Positions 1-6,193 of a stretch of 19,561 nucleotides of DNA are shown piece after piece. This DNA is from Alphaproteobacteria bacterium (GTDB lineage Bacteria > Pseudomonadota > Alphaproteobacteria > Puniceispirillales > UBA1172), in NCBI GenBank assembly GCA_021296375.1, contig JAGWAQ010000011.1, positions 12,910 through 32,470 on the forward strand, read 5' to 3'. Positions within the stretch are counted from its first letter, which is position 1. Each line of letters starts with the position of its first letter. A program made the translations under genes and the position numbers. The notes under the pieces were generated by a model. That model was not told the DNA's origin and made no database searches. It saw nothing but the letters and a program-made list of their open reading frames with translations.

Positions 1-1
1 C

Positions 2-484
2 CTCAGGGATGGCCGTTTCGAGGACCGCTTTGAGGGCAAGGTGTTCCGTTTTTACGGCGAATGTGACGGTGCCGAAGGCGATGATGCGGATTGGCAGGCG
101 TTTCGTTACCGCCACGGCATCGCCGAAGGGGCGGTGGACATGCCGCCTGAAAAAGCCTTGCCCCTGGAAGCGCAGCTCGACCGCCATGGCGGGATCAATT
201 TTGAAAAGGGATGTTACATCGGGCAGGAGGTCACCGCCCGCACCCGTTATCGCGGGCTGTTGAAGCGCCGTTACATGACGGTCACTTCCAGCACCGCCAT
301 CACCGCCCCCTGCGATCTTGACCAGGACGGCAAGAACGCCGGTCATTTGCTGGCCATGGTGGCGGACGGGCCAGGCTGGGTCGGCCTTGCCTCCATCCGT
401 CTAGAGGCGGTGGATAATAACGCGCCCGTCACCGCACAGGGGCATCCCCTCAGCATCGTCACACATGACGATCCTGTAAATTAG
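2..484 (+). CDS. ygfZ: YgfZ/GcvT-like folate-binding protein, C-terminal part (5' end outside window)
   Basis: This frame is open from the left edge to a TAG stop at 482-484, so only the C-terminal ~160 residues are present. The diagnostic feature is KGCYIGQEVTART (encoded around 207-244), the YgfZ signature K-G-C-Y-x-G-Q-E with its conserved cysteine. It is preceded by the typical leucine-rich and INFEKG context. YgfZ/IBA57 proteins bind tetrahydrofolate and help assemble or repair certain Fe-S enzymes in the cytoplasm; this role is inferred from the family. After the motif comes a short GcvT-like C-terminal barrel region ending in a weakly conserved tail. The gene converges on the 3-hydroxybutyrate dehydrogenase gene with only about 9 bases between stops and no obvious hairpin terminator. 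An internal ATG at 41 is not the real start, because homology-like sequence continues upstream to the window edge. Confidence 0.9.
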   Translation, partial: LRDGRFEDRFEGKVFRFYGECDGAEGDDADWQAFRYRHGIAEGAVDMPPEKALPLEAQLDRHGGINFEKGCYIGQEVTARTRYRGLLKRRYMTVTSSTAITAPCDLDQDGKNAGHLLAMVADGPGWVGLASIRLEAVDNNAPVTAQGHPLSIVTHDDPVN

Positions 485-493
485 ATTTTTATT

Positions 494-1276
494 TTATTGG
501 GCCGTCCAGGCGCCATCGATCGGCATGGCGATCCCCGTCACGCTGGCGGCGCTATCGCTCATCATATAAAGCACCAGATCACCGATTTGTTCCGGCGTCA
601 CGAACGCTTTGGTGGGTTGGCGTTCTTCCACCAGGGCGACTGATTCGGCGTCGCGGGTGGTGCCATTGGCGGCCATCCGTGCTTCGATCTGCGCTTCCAC
701 CAACGGCGTCCGCACCCAGGCGGGGCAAATGGCATTGACGGTGATGTGATCGGTGGCGGCTTCCAGCGCGACGGCTTTTGTCAGGCCAACGAGCCCGTGT
801 TTGGCGGCGATATACGCGGTTTTATTGACCGATGCGATCAACCCGTGAACCGACGCGATATTGATGATGCGGCCATGCTGGCGGGCCTTCATGCCCGGCA
901 AGACAGAGGCGATGGCATGAAAACTTGCACTCAGGTTAATGGCGATGACATCATCCCATTTTTGGGTTGGAAACTCCTCGATCGCGGCGACGTGCTGAAT
1001 GCCCGCGTTATTGACCAGCACATCAATACGGCCGAGCTTGTCTTCGGCATCAGCCAACATGGCGCGGATCGCGTCAGGGTCGCGCATATCGCCGTCAAAA
1101 TACTGGCAATCCTTTGCCCCAAGCTGAATAAGTTCATCCTGAACGGCGGTGATCGTGGCGTCATCCGCGAGCCCGTTAAAACCCAGCACATGGCCCTGTC
1201 TGGCCACCTGACGGGCAATGCCGAGGCCAATACCGCTGGTCGCGCCGGTGATAAATACTACCTGGTTGGTCATCAT
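494..1276 (-). CDS. bdhA: D-3-hydroxybutyrate dehydrogenase (short-chain dehydrogenase)
   Basis: This 260-residue classical SDR most likely oxidises D-3-hydroxybutyrate to acetoacetate with NAD+, in PHB or ketone-body use in the cytoplasm. Visible motifs are the nucleotide-binding TGATSGIG near residue 10, NNAGIQ near 90, a Ser in IASVHG, and the catalytic YIAAK. The Gln of NAGIQ, the His of SVHG, the Lys of NKTAY and the Gln of ERQPTKAF match positions known to hold substrate in bacterial 3-hydroxybutyrate dehydrogenases. The C-terminus ends DGAWTAQ, typical of the family. Length fits the usual 255-262 residues. The frame opens with GTG at 1285, but ATG at 1276 gives family length and I prefer it; ATG at 1273 is also possible. 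No start has a strong ribosome binding site. The DUF1192 gene lies 38 bases upstream on the same strand, so the two may be co-transcribed. Confidence 0.9.
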   Translation of the reverse strand: MMTNQVVFITGATSGIGLGIARQVARQGHVLGFNGLADDATITAVQDELIQLGAKDCQYFDGDMRDPDAIRAMLADAEDKLGRIDVLVNNAGIQHVAAIEEFPTQKWDDVIAINLSASFHAIASVLPGMKARQHGRIINIASVHGLIASVNKTAYIAAKHGLVGLTKAVALEAATDHITVNAICPAWVRTPLVEAQIEARMAANGTTRDAESVALVEERQPTKAFVTPEQIGDLVLYMMSDSAASVTGIAMPIDGAWTAQ

Positions 1277-1314
1277 AACACTCACTTCATCAAGTTTATT
1301 GCGGCGTTGCCGCT

Positions 1315-1494
1315 TCAGGATTTGAACAGATTTTCCGCCATGGACTGGACCGATGACTTGCCGGCGATGGCGCTGTCTATGCGCTCAATTTCCGCCTGCA
1401 GCCGGGCTTTATAGGCTTCAAGGTCACCGATATTCCAGCGTTCCATTTCGGCTGTATTCAAGCCCTGCTTTAACGGCTCCAGCTCATCATCCAT
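1315..1494 (-). CDS. DUF1192 family small protein
   Basis: The protein has 59 residues, beginning MDDELEP and ending in a helical, charged segment (LEAYKARLQAEIERIDSAIAGK) that looks like a short coiled coil, then AENLFKS. The acidic D-D-E-L-E-P start followed by a heptad-like Leu/Ile/Glu/Arg stretch is the layout of DUF1192, a small family of unknown function widespread in Alphaproteobacteria. A perfect AGGAGG lies six bases before the ATG at 1494 and fixes the start; the frame extends 24 codons further upstream, but that stretch is unlike the family. It has no signal peptide or membrane segment and is probably a cytoplasmic protein that works by protein contacts (inference). It is divergent from trcR and sits directly upstream of the 3-hydroxybutyrate dehydrogenase gene. 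Confidence 0.82.
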   Translation of the reverse strand: MDDELEPLKQGLNTAEMERWNIGDLEAYKARLQAEIERIDSAIAGKSSVQSMAENLFKS

Positions 1495-1524
1495 GGTTGT
1501 CCTCCTGCGCGTCATTTCAAATAA

Positions 1525-1576
1525 ACTGTAAGACCAGAAGACAATCTTTGCAAATTTTTGACGCAATCCTTATATA
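1525..1576. promoter_or_regulatory. Divergent promoter pair sharing one TTGCAA -35 box (DUF1192 gene / trcR)
   Basis: TTGCAA at 1548-1553 is its own reverse complement. Reading right, a 17-base spacer leads to TATATA at 1571-1576, pointing at trcR with a start of transcription near 1583. Reading left, a 17-base spacer leads to TACAGT (forward-strand 1525-1530), pointing at the DUF1192 gene. Both spacings are ideal for a sigma-70 type factor. The boxes are seen in the sequence; promoter activity is inferred. Confidence 0.45.
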
Positions 1577-1638
1577 TAGTGTATGTAATGACCGCGTGCC
1601 GTTGCGGCGGCGGTTTTCCCCATTTTTCAGGAGTCACC

Positions 1639-2205
1639 ATGTCTGATCTGCTTATGCCAAAAGCGACCGCTGTCTGGTTGATTGATAACACTGCCCTGAG
1701 CTTTGCCCAGATTGCTGATTTCTGCTCTCTGCATGACCTCGAAGTCCAGGCGATTGCCGACGGCGATGTCGGGATTGGCATTCAAGGCTACAATCCGGTC
1801 TTGAACAAACAGCTCACTGACGAGGAAATCAAGCGTTGCGAAGATGACGAAAGCGCCCGCCTTGTTCGTTCCGGCACCACCCTGCCGGAACCCACCACCC
1901 GCACCAAAGGCCCCAAATACGTTCCCCTGGCGCGCCGTGGCGACAAGCCCGATGCCATTGCCTGGATCGTCAAGCATCATCCTGATATTAAGGACAGCCA
2001 GATTTCCAAACTCGTCGGCACCACGAAAGACACGATTGCCAAGATCCGTGATCGCTCGCATTGGAACATTGCCAACATCACGGCCAAACATCCGGTCATG
2101 CTTGGCATTTGCTCACAGCAGGATTTGAACGCCGCGATTGAAAAATCCGGCGGCTCCGTGCAATCCCCTGAAGATCAGGTGGCGGATATCTCCGAGCTTC
2201 CCTGA
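1639..2205 (+). CDS. trcR: TrcR, DUF1013 cell-cycle transcriptional regulator
   Basis: The protein has 188 residues, beginning MSDLLMPKATAVWLIDNTAL and matching the DUF1013 family restricted to Alphaproteobacteria. In Caulobacter the DUF1013 protein TrcR is reported to track with RNA polymerase and to control cell-cycle genes; that role is assigned here by family. Residues 10-50 (VWLIDNTALSFAQIADFC) form a first helix-turn-helix-like segment. Residues 100-143 (GDKPDAIAWIVKHHPDIKD, then ISKLVGTTKDTIAKIRDRSHWN) form a second, clearer one. Residues 50-90 are polar and acidic with the family phrase EIKRCEDDE. The start is chosen at ATG 1639 because CAGGAG lies five bases upstream; the frame runs 27 codons further back without family-like sequence. 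The gene is monocistronic, with its own promoter candidate and a strong terminator. The last ~25 residues are variable. Confidence 0.9.
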   Translation: MSDLLMPKATAVWLIDNTALSFAQIADFCSLHDLEVQAIADGDVGIGIQGYNPVLNKQLTDEEIKRCEDDESARLVRSGTTLPEPTTRTKGPKYVPLARRGDKPDAIAWIVKHHPDIKDSQISKLVGTTKDTIAKIRDRSHWNIANITAKHPVMLGICSQQDLNAAIEKSGGSVQSPEDQVADISELP

Positions 2206-2226
2206 AGCCGATAACAACCGCACCAC

Positions 2227-2254
2227 AAAAGGGGGCCATCTGGCCCCCTTTTTT
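2227..2254. terminator. Rho-independent terminator between trcR and prpE (bidirectional)
   Basis: GGGGGCC at 2231-2237 pairs with GGCCCCC at 2242-2248 around a four-base loop. The stem is flanked by AAAA on the left and a run of six T on the right, so it can end trcR on the plus strand and the convergent prpE transcript on the minus strand. It lies 22 bases after the trcR stop and about 22 bases from the prpE stop. Confidence 0.9.
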
Positions 2255-2275
2255 CATCAACTGGTGATGACGACG

Positions 2276-4189
2276 TCAGGATTTCGGGTAACCAATGGCC
2301 GCAAGGGCAATGGTGATCTCCTCAAGAATGGCGGGGTCATCAATCGTCGCGGGCATGGGGTAATCCACACCATCGGCGATTTTCTGCATCGTGCCACGAA
2401 GGATTTTCCCCGACCGTGTTTTCGGCAAACGCTGGATGATCACCGCTTGCTTGAACGCCGCCACGGGCCCGATCTCCTGGCGCACCATTTGCACGACTTC
2501 AGCAACAATATCCTCACCACTACGGGTGACGCCGTTTTTCAGGACGAGGAAGCCGAGCGGCACCTGCCCCTTGAGCTGATCCGCCGCCCCCACCACCGCG
2601 CATTCCGCGACGTCAGGGTGGTTCGCCAGCACCTCTTCCATGCCGCCCGTCGACAGGCGGTGACCTGCCACATTGATGATGTCATCGGTCCGCGCCATCA
2701 CATAAACGAAGCCGTCTTCATCGAGATAACCGGCATCACCGGTTTTGTAATACCCCGGGAATTCCGCCATGTAGCTGTCAACAAACCGGTCATCATTATT
2801 CCACAGGGTGGGCAGACTGCCCGGCGGCATCGGCAGTTTCACCACGATCGAGCCGATCTCGCCTGCTGGCACGGGATGACCTGCGGTATCCAGCACCTGA
2901 ATATTCCAGGACGGCACGGCGCGCCCGGGCGAGCCAATGCGATACGGCGTCTTGTCAATGCCAAGACAGGTGGCGGCGATCGACCAGCCGGTTTCCGTCT
3001 GCCACCAGTGGTCAATCACCGGCACCTTCAGCTTGTCCTCGATCCATTTCAGCGTGTCGGGGTCACAACGTTCACCAGCGACGAACTGGGTTTTAAAATG
3101 GCTCATGTCAAATTGCTCAAGCAATTTGCCTTCAGGGTCTTCGCGCTTGATGGCGCGGATGGCCGTCGGGGCCGTGAACATCACCTTGACCTTGTGTTCA
3201 GAAATCACCCGCCAGAACGCCGCCGCGTCAGGGGTGCCGACCGGTTTGCCTTCATAAAGAATGGTCGTGCAGCCATGGAACAGGGGGGCATAGACAATAT
3301 AGGAATGCCCCACCACCCAGCCGACATCCGACGCCGCCCAATAGACATCTCCGGGGTCGACATCATAGATATTTTTCATCGACCACTTGAGGGCAACAAT
3401 ATGCGACGCGGTGGAACGCACCACGCCTTTCGGCACACCGGTGGTGCCGGAAGTGTAGAGAATGTAGCAAGGATCAGAGCTGTCCACGGCGACGCAATCC
3501 GCTGGCGCAACCCCCTCGTGGGCGTCCCTCCAGTCAAGGTCACGGCCCTCGATCATGGTGGCGGTGGCCATCTCGCGCTGGAAGATGATGCAATGGTCAG
3601 GCTTGTGGGATGAAATCTCGATCGCTTCATCCAGCAGCGGCTTGTATTCGACAATGCGGTTGGGTTCAATCCCGCAGGATGCGCTGATCACCATCTTCGG
3701 GCTGCAATCGTCGATCCGTTTTGCCAGTTCATTGGCGGCGAACCCGCCGAAGACGACGGAATGCACCGCCCCTATCCGCACACAGCCCAGCATGGCGATA
3801 ACGGTTTCAGGGATCATCGGCATATAGATAATGACGCGATCACCATAGCCAACGCCATTGGCCACCAGCACCCCGGCGAAGGCCGCGACCTTTTCCGTCA
3901 ATTCCGAATAGGTGTAGCTTGTCTTGGTGTTGGTGACAGGGCTGTCGTAGATCAACGCCGCCTGATCGCCGCGACCTTCCGCAACATGGCGGTCGAGCGC
4001 GTTATACGCCGTGTTGATGGTGCCGCCTTCAAACCAGCGGGTGAAGGGCGGGTTGTCGTGGTTCAGCACTCGTGTTGGCGGCGTCATCCAGCTGACGTCT
4101 TTCGCCGCTTCAGCCCAGAAGGCTTCCGGGTCAGCGGCGGCGGCAGCATGGATAGCGTCAAATGACGTGGAGGCGTTGTGATCAGTCAT
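2276..4189 (-). CDS. prpE: Propionyl-CoA synthetase type AMP-forming acyl-CoA synthetase
   Basis: The enzyme has 637 residues and belongs to the acetyl/propionyl-CoA synthetase group (ANL superfamily), converting a short carboxylate plus ATP and CoA to acyl-CoA, AMP and PPi in the cytoplasm. The N-terminal cap domain contains NPPFTRWFEGGTINTAYNALDRH. The ATP loop YTSGTTGVPKG is at 245-255. WAASDVGWVVGHSYIVY is at 284-300. The HWWQTETGW motif is at 394-402, where Trp ends the motif as in PrpE/ACSS3 rather than the GG of acetyl-CoA synthetase. GDAGYLDEDGFVYVMAR leads into the hinge and C-terminal domain. LPKTRSGK at 588-595 holds the lysine that is acetylated in this family. Propionate is therefore the best guess, with acetate or butyrate possible. 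The frame opens at a TTG (4201); ATG at 4189 gives the normal N-terminus. The gene is transcribed alone, divergent from the DUF465-purEK operon. Confidence 0.9.
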   Translation of the reverse strand: MTDHNASTSFDAIHAAAAADPEAFWAEAAKDVSWMTPPTRVLNHDNPPFTRWFEGGTINTAYNALDRHVAEGRGDQAALIYDSPVTNTKTSYTYSELTEKVAAFAGVLVANGVGYGDRVIIYMPMIPETVIAMLGCVRIGAVHSVVFGGFAANELAKRIDDCSPKMVISASCGIEPNRIVEYKPLLDEAIEISSHKPDHCIIFQREMATATMIEGRDLDWRDAHEGVAPADCVAVDSSDPCYILYTSGTTGVPKGVVRSTASHIVALKWSMKNIYDVDPGDVYWAASDVGWVVGHSYIVYAPLFHGCTTILYEGKPVGTPDAAAFWRVISEHKVKVMFTAPTAIRAIKREDPEGKLLEQFDMSHFKTQFVAGERCDPDTLKWIEDKLKVPVIDHWWQTETGWSIAATCLGIDKTPYRIGSPGRAVPSWNIQVLDTAGHPVPAGEIGSIVVKLPMPPGSLPTLWNNDDRFVDSYMAEFPGYYKTGDAGYLDEDGFVYVMARTDDIINVAGHRLSTGGMEEVLANHPDVAECAVVGAADQLKGQVPLGFLVLKNGVTRSGEDIVAEVVQMVRQEIGPVAAFKQAVIIQRLPKTRSGKILRGTMQKIADGVDYPMPATIDDPAILEEITIALAAIGYPKS

Positions 4190-4217
4190 GGTCAAATTCA
4201 ACCTTATTCGATATAAT
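4189..4217 (+). promoter_or_regulatory. Candidate promoter for the DUF465-purE-purK operon
   Basis: A consensus TATAAT at 4212-4217 is preceded, after a 17-base spacer, by TGGTCA at 4189-4194 (four of six matches to TTGACA). Transcription would begin near 4224, giving a leader of about 140 bases before the DUF465 start. The -35 box overlaps the prpE start codon on the other strand, so the two genes share regulatory DNA. Boxes are seen; activity is inferred. Confidence 0.45.
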
Positions 4218-4276
4218 AAAACTTCTTCTGCTCGTGATGAGTGAATTTATTGTGGCTATTTGCACCCTTGAGCGCA

Positions 4277-4351
4277 ACCCTTTCAGGCCGATCCCCTTAA
4301 AGGGTCATGCCGCAATGGCAAGGGTTGGGTTCGTAAGCCAGGTAACCTTGC
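4277..4351 (+). promoter_or_regulatory. Two inverted repeats in the leader upstream of DUF465-purEK
   Basis: ACCCTTT (4277-4283) can pair with AAAGGGT (4299-4305). GCAAGGGTT (4319-4327) can pair with AACCTTGC (4344-4351) with one bulge. Both lie between the candidate promoter and the DUF465 start, so they could fold in the mRNA. Neither is followed by a T-run, so they are not terminators as they stand. I do not recognise a known riboswitch. Confidence 0.3.
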
Positions 4352-4365
4352 GATGGATTGTCCCC

Positions 4366-4587
4366 ATGGACGATGATTTTGAAAAGCTGAAACAACAGGA
4401 TATTCTGCGCGCCAAGCTTGAGGCCCTGACCCTTGAGCATCGCGATCTTGACGACGTGATTTCTGTCATCGCCGCCAGCCGGTCGATCGATATGCTGAAA
4501 ATGCAGCGTCTGAAAAAGCGCAAACTGTCGATCAAGGATGAAATCCGGAGTATTCACGCTCAGCTCTTGCCTGATATCATCGCATAA
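4366..4587 (+). CDS. DUF465 (YdcH-type) small helical protein
   Basis: The protein has 73 residues, MDDDFEKLKQQD through LLPDIIA. It is strongly helical and charged with no membrane segment. The internal EHRDLDD and the block LQRLKKRKL-like (here MQRLKKRKLSIKDEI, residues 46-60) are the family signature of DUF465, whose cellular function is not established. A long upstream extension is open in the same frame (back to 4162), but the sequence before MDDDF does not resemble the family, so ATG 4366 is chosen despite a weak ribosome binding site. ATG at 4315 or 4237 are alternatives. purE follows after a 36-base gap with no terminator, so the three genes are probably one operon. Nothing in the protein itself suggests a purine role. 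Confidence 0.78.
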   Translation: MDDDFEKLKQQDILRAKLEALTLEHRDLDDVISVIAASRSIDMLKMQRLKKRKLSIKDEIRSIHAQLLPDIIA

Positions 4588-4623
4588 CCTAACCTTTTCC
4601 CCTTAATTACTGACCCGGACCTG

Positions 4624-5124
4624 ATGGACAACACAATGACGTCACCTGTAATCGGCATTTGCATGGGCAGCCAGTCCGACTGGCCCACCATGAAACACGC
4701 GGCGAATATTCTTGATGCGCTGGGGGTTGGTTATGAAACCAGGATCACCTCCGCCCACCGCACCCCAAAACGCATGACGGAATATGCTGAAACCGCTCGT
4801 CAGCGTGGCATTAAGGTGATCATTGCAGGCGCTGGTGGCGCCGCCCATCTGCCGGGGATGATGGCCGCCATGACAACCTTGCCGGTGTTGGGGGTGCCGA
4901 TCGAAAGCCAGTCGCTGAAAGGCATGGATTCCCTGCTTTCCATTGTTCAGATGCCGGGCGGCGTGCCGGTCGGGACACTGGCGATTGGCAAGGCAGGGGC
5001 GATCAACGCCGGGCTTCTGGCGGCAGGTATCCTCGCCGTTAACGATGCTGAACTGGCCTCCGCCCTCCAGGATTGGCGTGACGCCCAGCGTGATCAAGTC
5101 ACCGAAGAGCCTCGTGATGACTAA
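4624..5124 (+). CDS. purE: N5-carboxyaminoimidazole ribonucleotide mutase PurE
   Basis: The protein has 166 residues. PurE converts N5-CAIR, made by PurK, to CAIR in de novo purine synthesis. The class I signature is clear: GICMGSQSDWPTM near the N-terminus (phosphate and substrate loop), ITSAHRTPKRM in the 40s (with the catalytic His), then IAGAGGAAHLPGMMAAMTTLPVLGVP. The segment LKGMDSLLSIVQMPGGVPVGTLAIG carries the family's last conserved block. Length is normal for the bacterial octameric enzyme. ATG at 4624 is used; ATG at 4636 would remove four residues and is equally compatible with the family. Neither has a strong ribosome binding site, which fits translation within an operon behind the DUF465 gene. 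The 3' end overlaps the purK start by eight bases. Confidence 0.95.
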   Translation: MDNTMTSPVIGICMGSQSDWPTMKHAANILDALGVGYETRITSAHRTPKRMTEYAETARQRGIKVIIAGAGGAAHLPGMMAAMTTLPVLGVPIESQSLKGMDSLLSIVQMPGGVPVGTLAIGKAGAINAGLLAAGILAVNDAELASALQDWRDAQRDQVTEEPRDD

Positions 5125-6193
5125 ATCTGCACTGCCGGAAGGCGCCGTCATTGGTATTCTGGGTGGCGGGCAACTTGGCCGCATGACGGCCATCGCGGCG
5201 GCTGAACTTGGCTACCGCGCCCATATTTTCGCGCCGCAGGGGGATGCCCCCGCCTGCGACATGGCCTATGCCAGCACCCGCGCTGATTATGATGATCTCG
5301 ACCAGCTGAACGCCTTTGGCGCTGCGGTGGATACCGTCACCAGTGAATTTGAAAACGTCCCCGCCGAAGTCATGGCAACCCTCGCCACTCATGCCCCGGT
5401 CAGCCCCGGGGTCGCCGCTTTATCCACCGCCCAGCATCGCATCAAGGAAAAGACCCTGGCCCGTGATCTTGGCATTATGGTGCCGGATTTCGCCGCCATC
5501 ACCAGCGCCGGTGACATGGCCCCCGCCATGGCGCGAATGGCCAATGGCGCGGTGCTGAAAACCTGCCGCCTTGGTTATGACGGCAAGGGGCAGGCGCGCC
5601 TCAAGGCTGGCGACACTGGCGAAGAGGCCTTCGCAAGCCTTGGCAGTGACGATTGTATTCTTGAAGAAATGGTGGATTTTTCCGCTGAAGCGAGTTTTCT
5701 GGTGGCCCGCAACGCGCAAGGTGAGGTCTCGGCCTTTCCCGCCAGCATCAATCATCATGAGGACGGGATTCTGGCCACCTCCCGCGCCCCCGCTGACCCC
5801 GCGGTCTTGCCCCCCGCGCTTTTGAAAGACGGGCAGGATGCCGTCGCCGCCATCGCCGAGGCGCTTGATCTGGTTGGGGTGCTGGCGGCGGAAATGTTCA
5901 TCACCCCGAAAGGGCTGGTGTTTAACGAAATCGCGCCGCGTCCGCACAATTCCTTCCACTGGACGATCGAAGGCACGAAGACCAGCCAGTTCGCCCAGCT
6001 TGTCCGCGCCATCACCGGCCTGCCCTTTGGTTCAACCGAAGCGATGGGGCAATGGCAGATGGACAATATCCTCGGCCAGCATATGGACCGCCTGAACAAC
6101 GCCATCGGCGAAGACGGCGTGTTCGTCCACCGTTACGGCAAGGCGGAAGCCAAGCCTGGCCGCAAAATGGCGCATCTCACCCGGAAGGTGTGA
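5117..6193 (+). CDS. purK: N5-carboxyaminoimidazole ribonucleotide synthase PurK
   Basis: The enzyme has 358 residues and belongs to the ATP-grasp family. It carboxylates AIR with bicarbonate and ATP to give N5-CAIR, the substrate of PurE. GILGGGQLGRM at 13-23 is the N-terminal dinucleotide-fold-like loop, followed by the SEFENVP block at 76-82. The ATP-grasp glycine-rich segment is KTCRLGYDGKGQ at 148-159. The metal and ATP ligands lie in NEIAPRPHNS at 270-279. The chain ends in the usual GRKMAHLTR. An oddity is that the residue after HNS is Phe (HNSFHWT), where the family normally has Gly (HNSGHWT). The start ATG at 5117 lies inside the purE end and gives exactly the family N-terminus, with GAAGAG a few bases upstream. 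Its last 17 bases are antisense to the end of the accessory gene at 6177-7166. Confidence 0.94.
   Translation: MTKSALPEGAVIGILGGGQLGRMTAIAAAELGYRAHIFAPQGDAPACDMAYASTRADYDDLDQLNAFGAAVDTVTSEFENVPAEVMATLATHAPVSPGVAALSTAQHRIKEKTLARDLGIMVPDFAAITSAGDMAPAMARMANGAVLKTCRLGYDGKGQARLKAGDTGEEAFASLGSDDCILEEMVDFSAEASFLVARNAQGEVSAFPASINHHEDGILATSRAPADPAVLPPALLKDGQDAVAAIAEALDLVGVLAAEMFITPKGLVFNEIAPRPHNSFHWTIEGTKTSQFAQLVRAITGLPFGSTEAMGQWQMDNILGQHMDRLNNAIGEDGVFVHRYGKAEAKPGRKMAHLTRKV

Noticed and set aside
2138..3613. A 491-codon plus-strand open frame
   Set aside because: It lies antisense to the well-supported prpE gene, is His/Arg-rich with no recognisable motif, and crosses the trcR terminator.
4162..4365. 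N-terminal extension of the DUF465 protein (open frame back to 4162)
   Set aside because: The extra ~68 residues overlap the prpE start and the candidate promoter and do not resemble the family, whose members begin near MDDDF.
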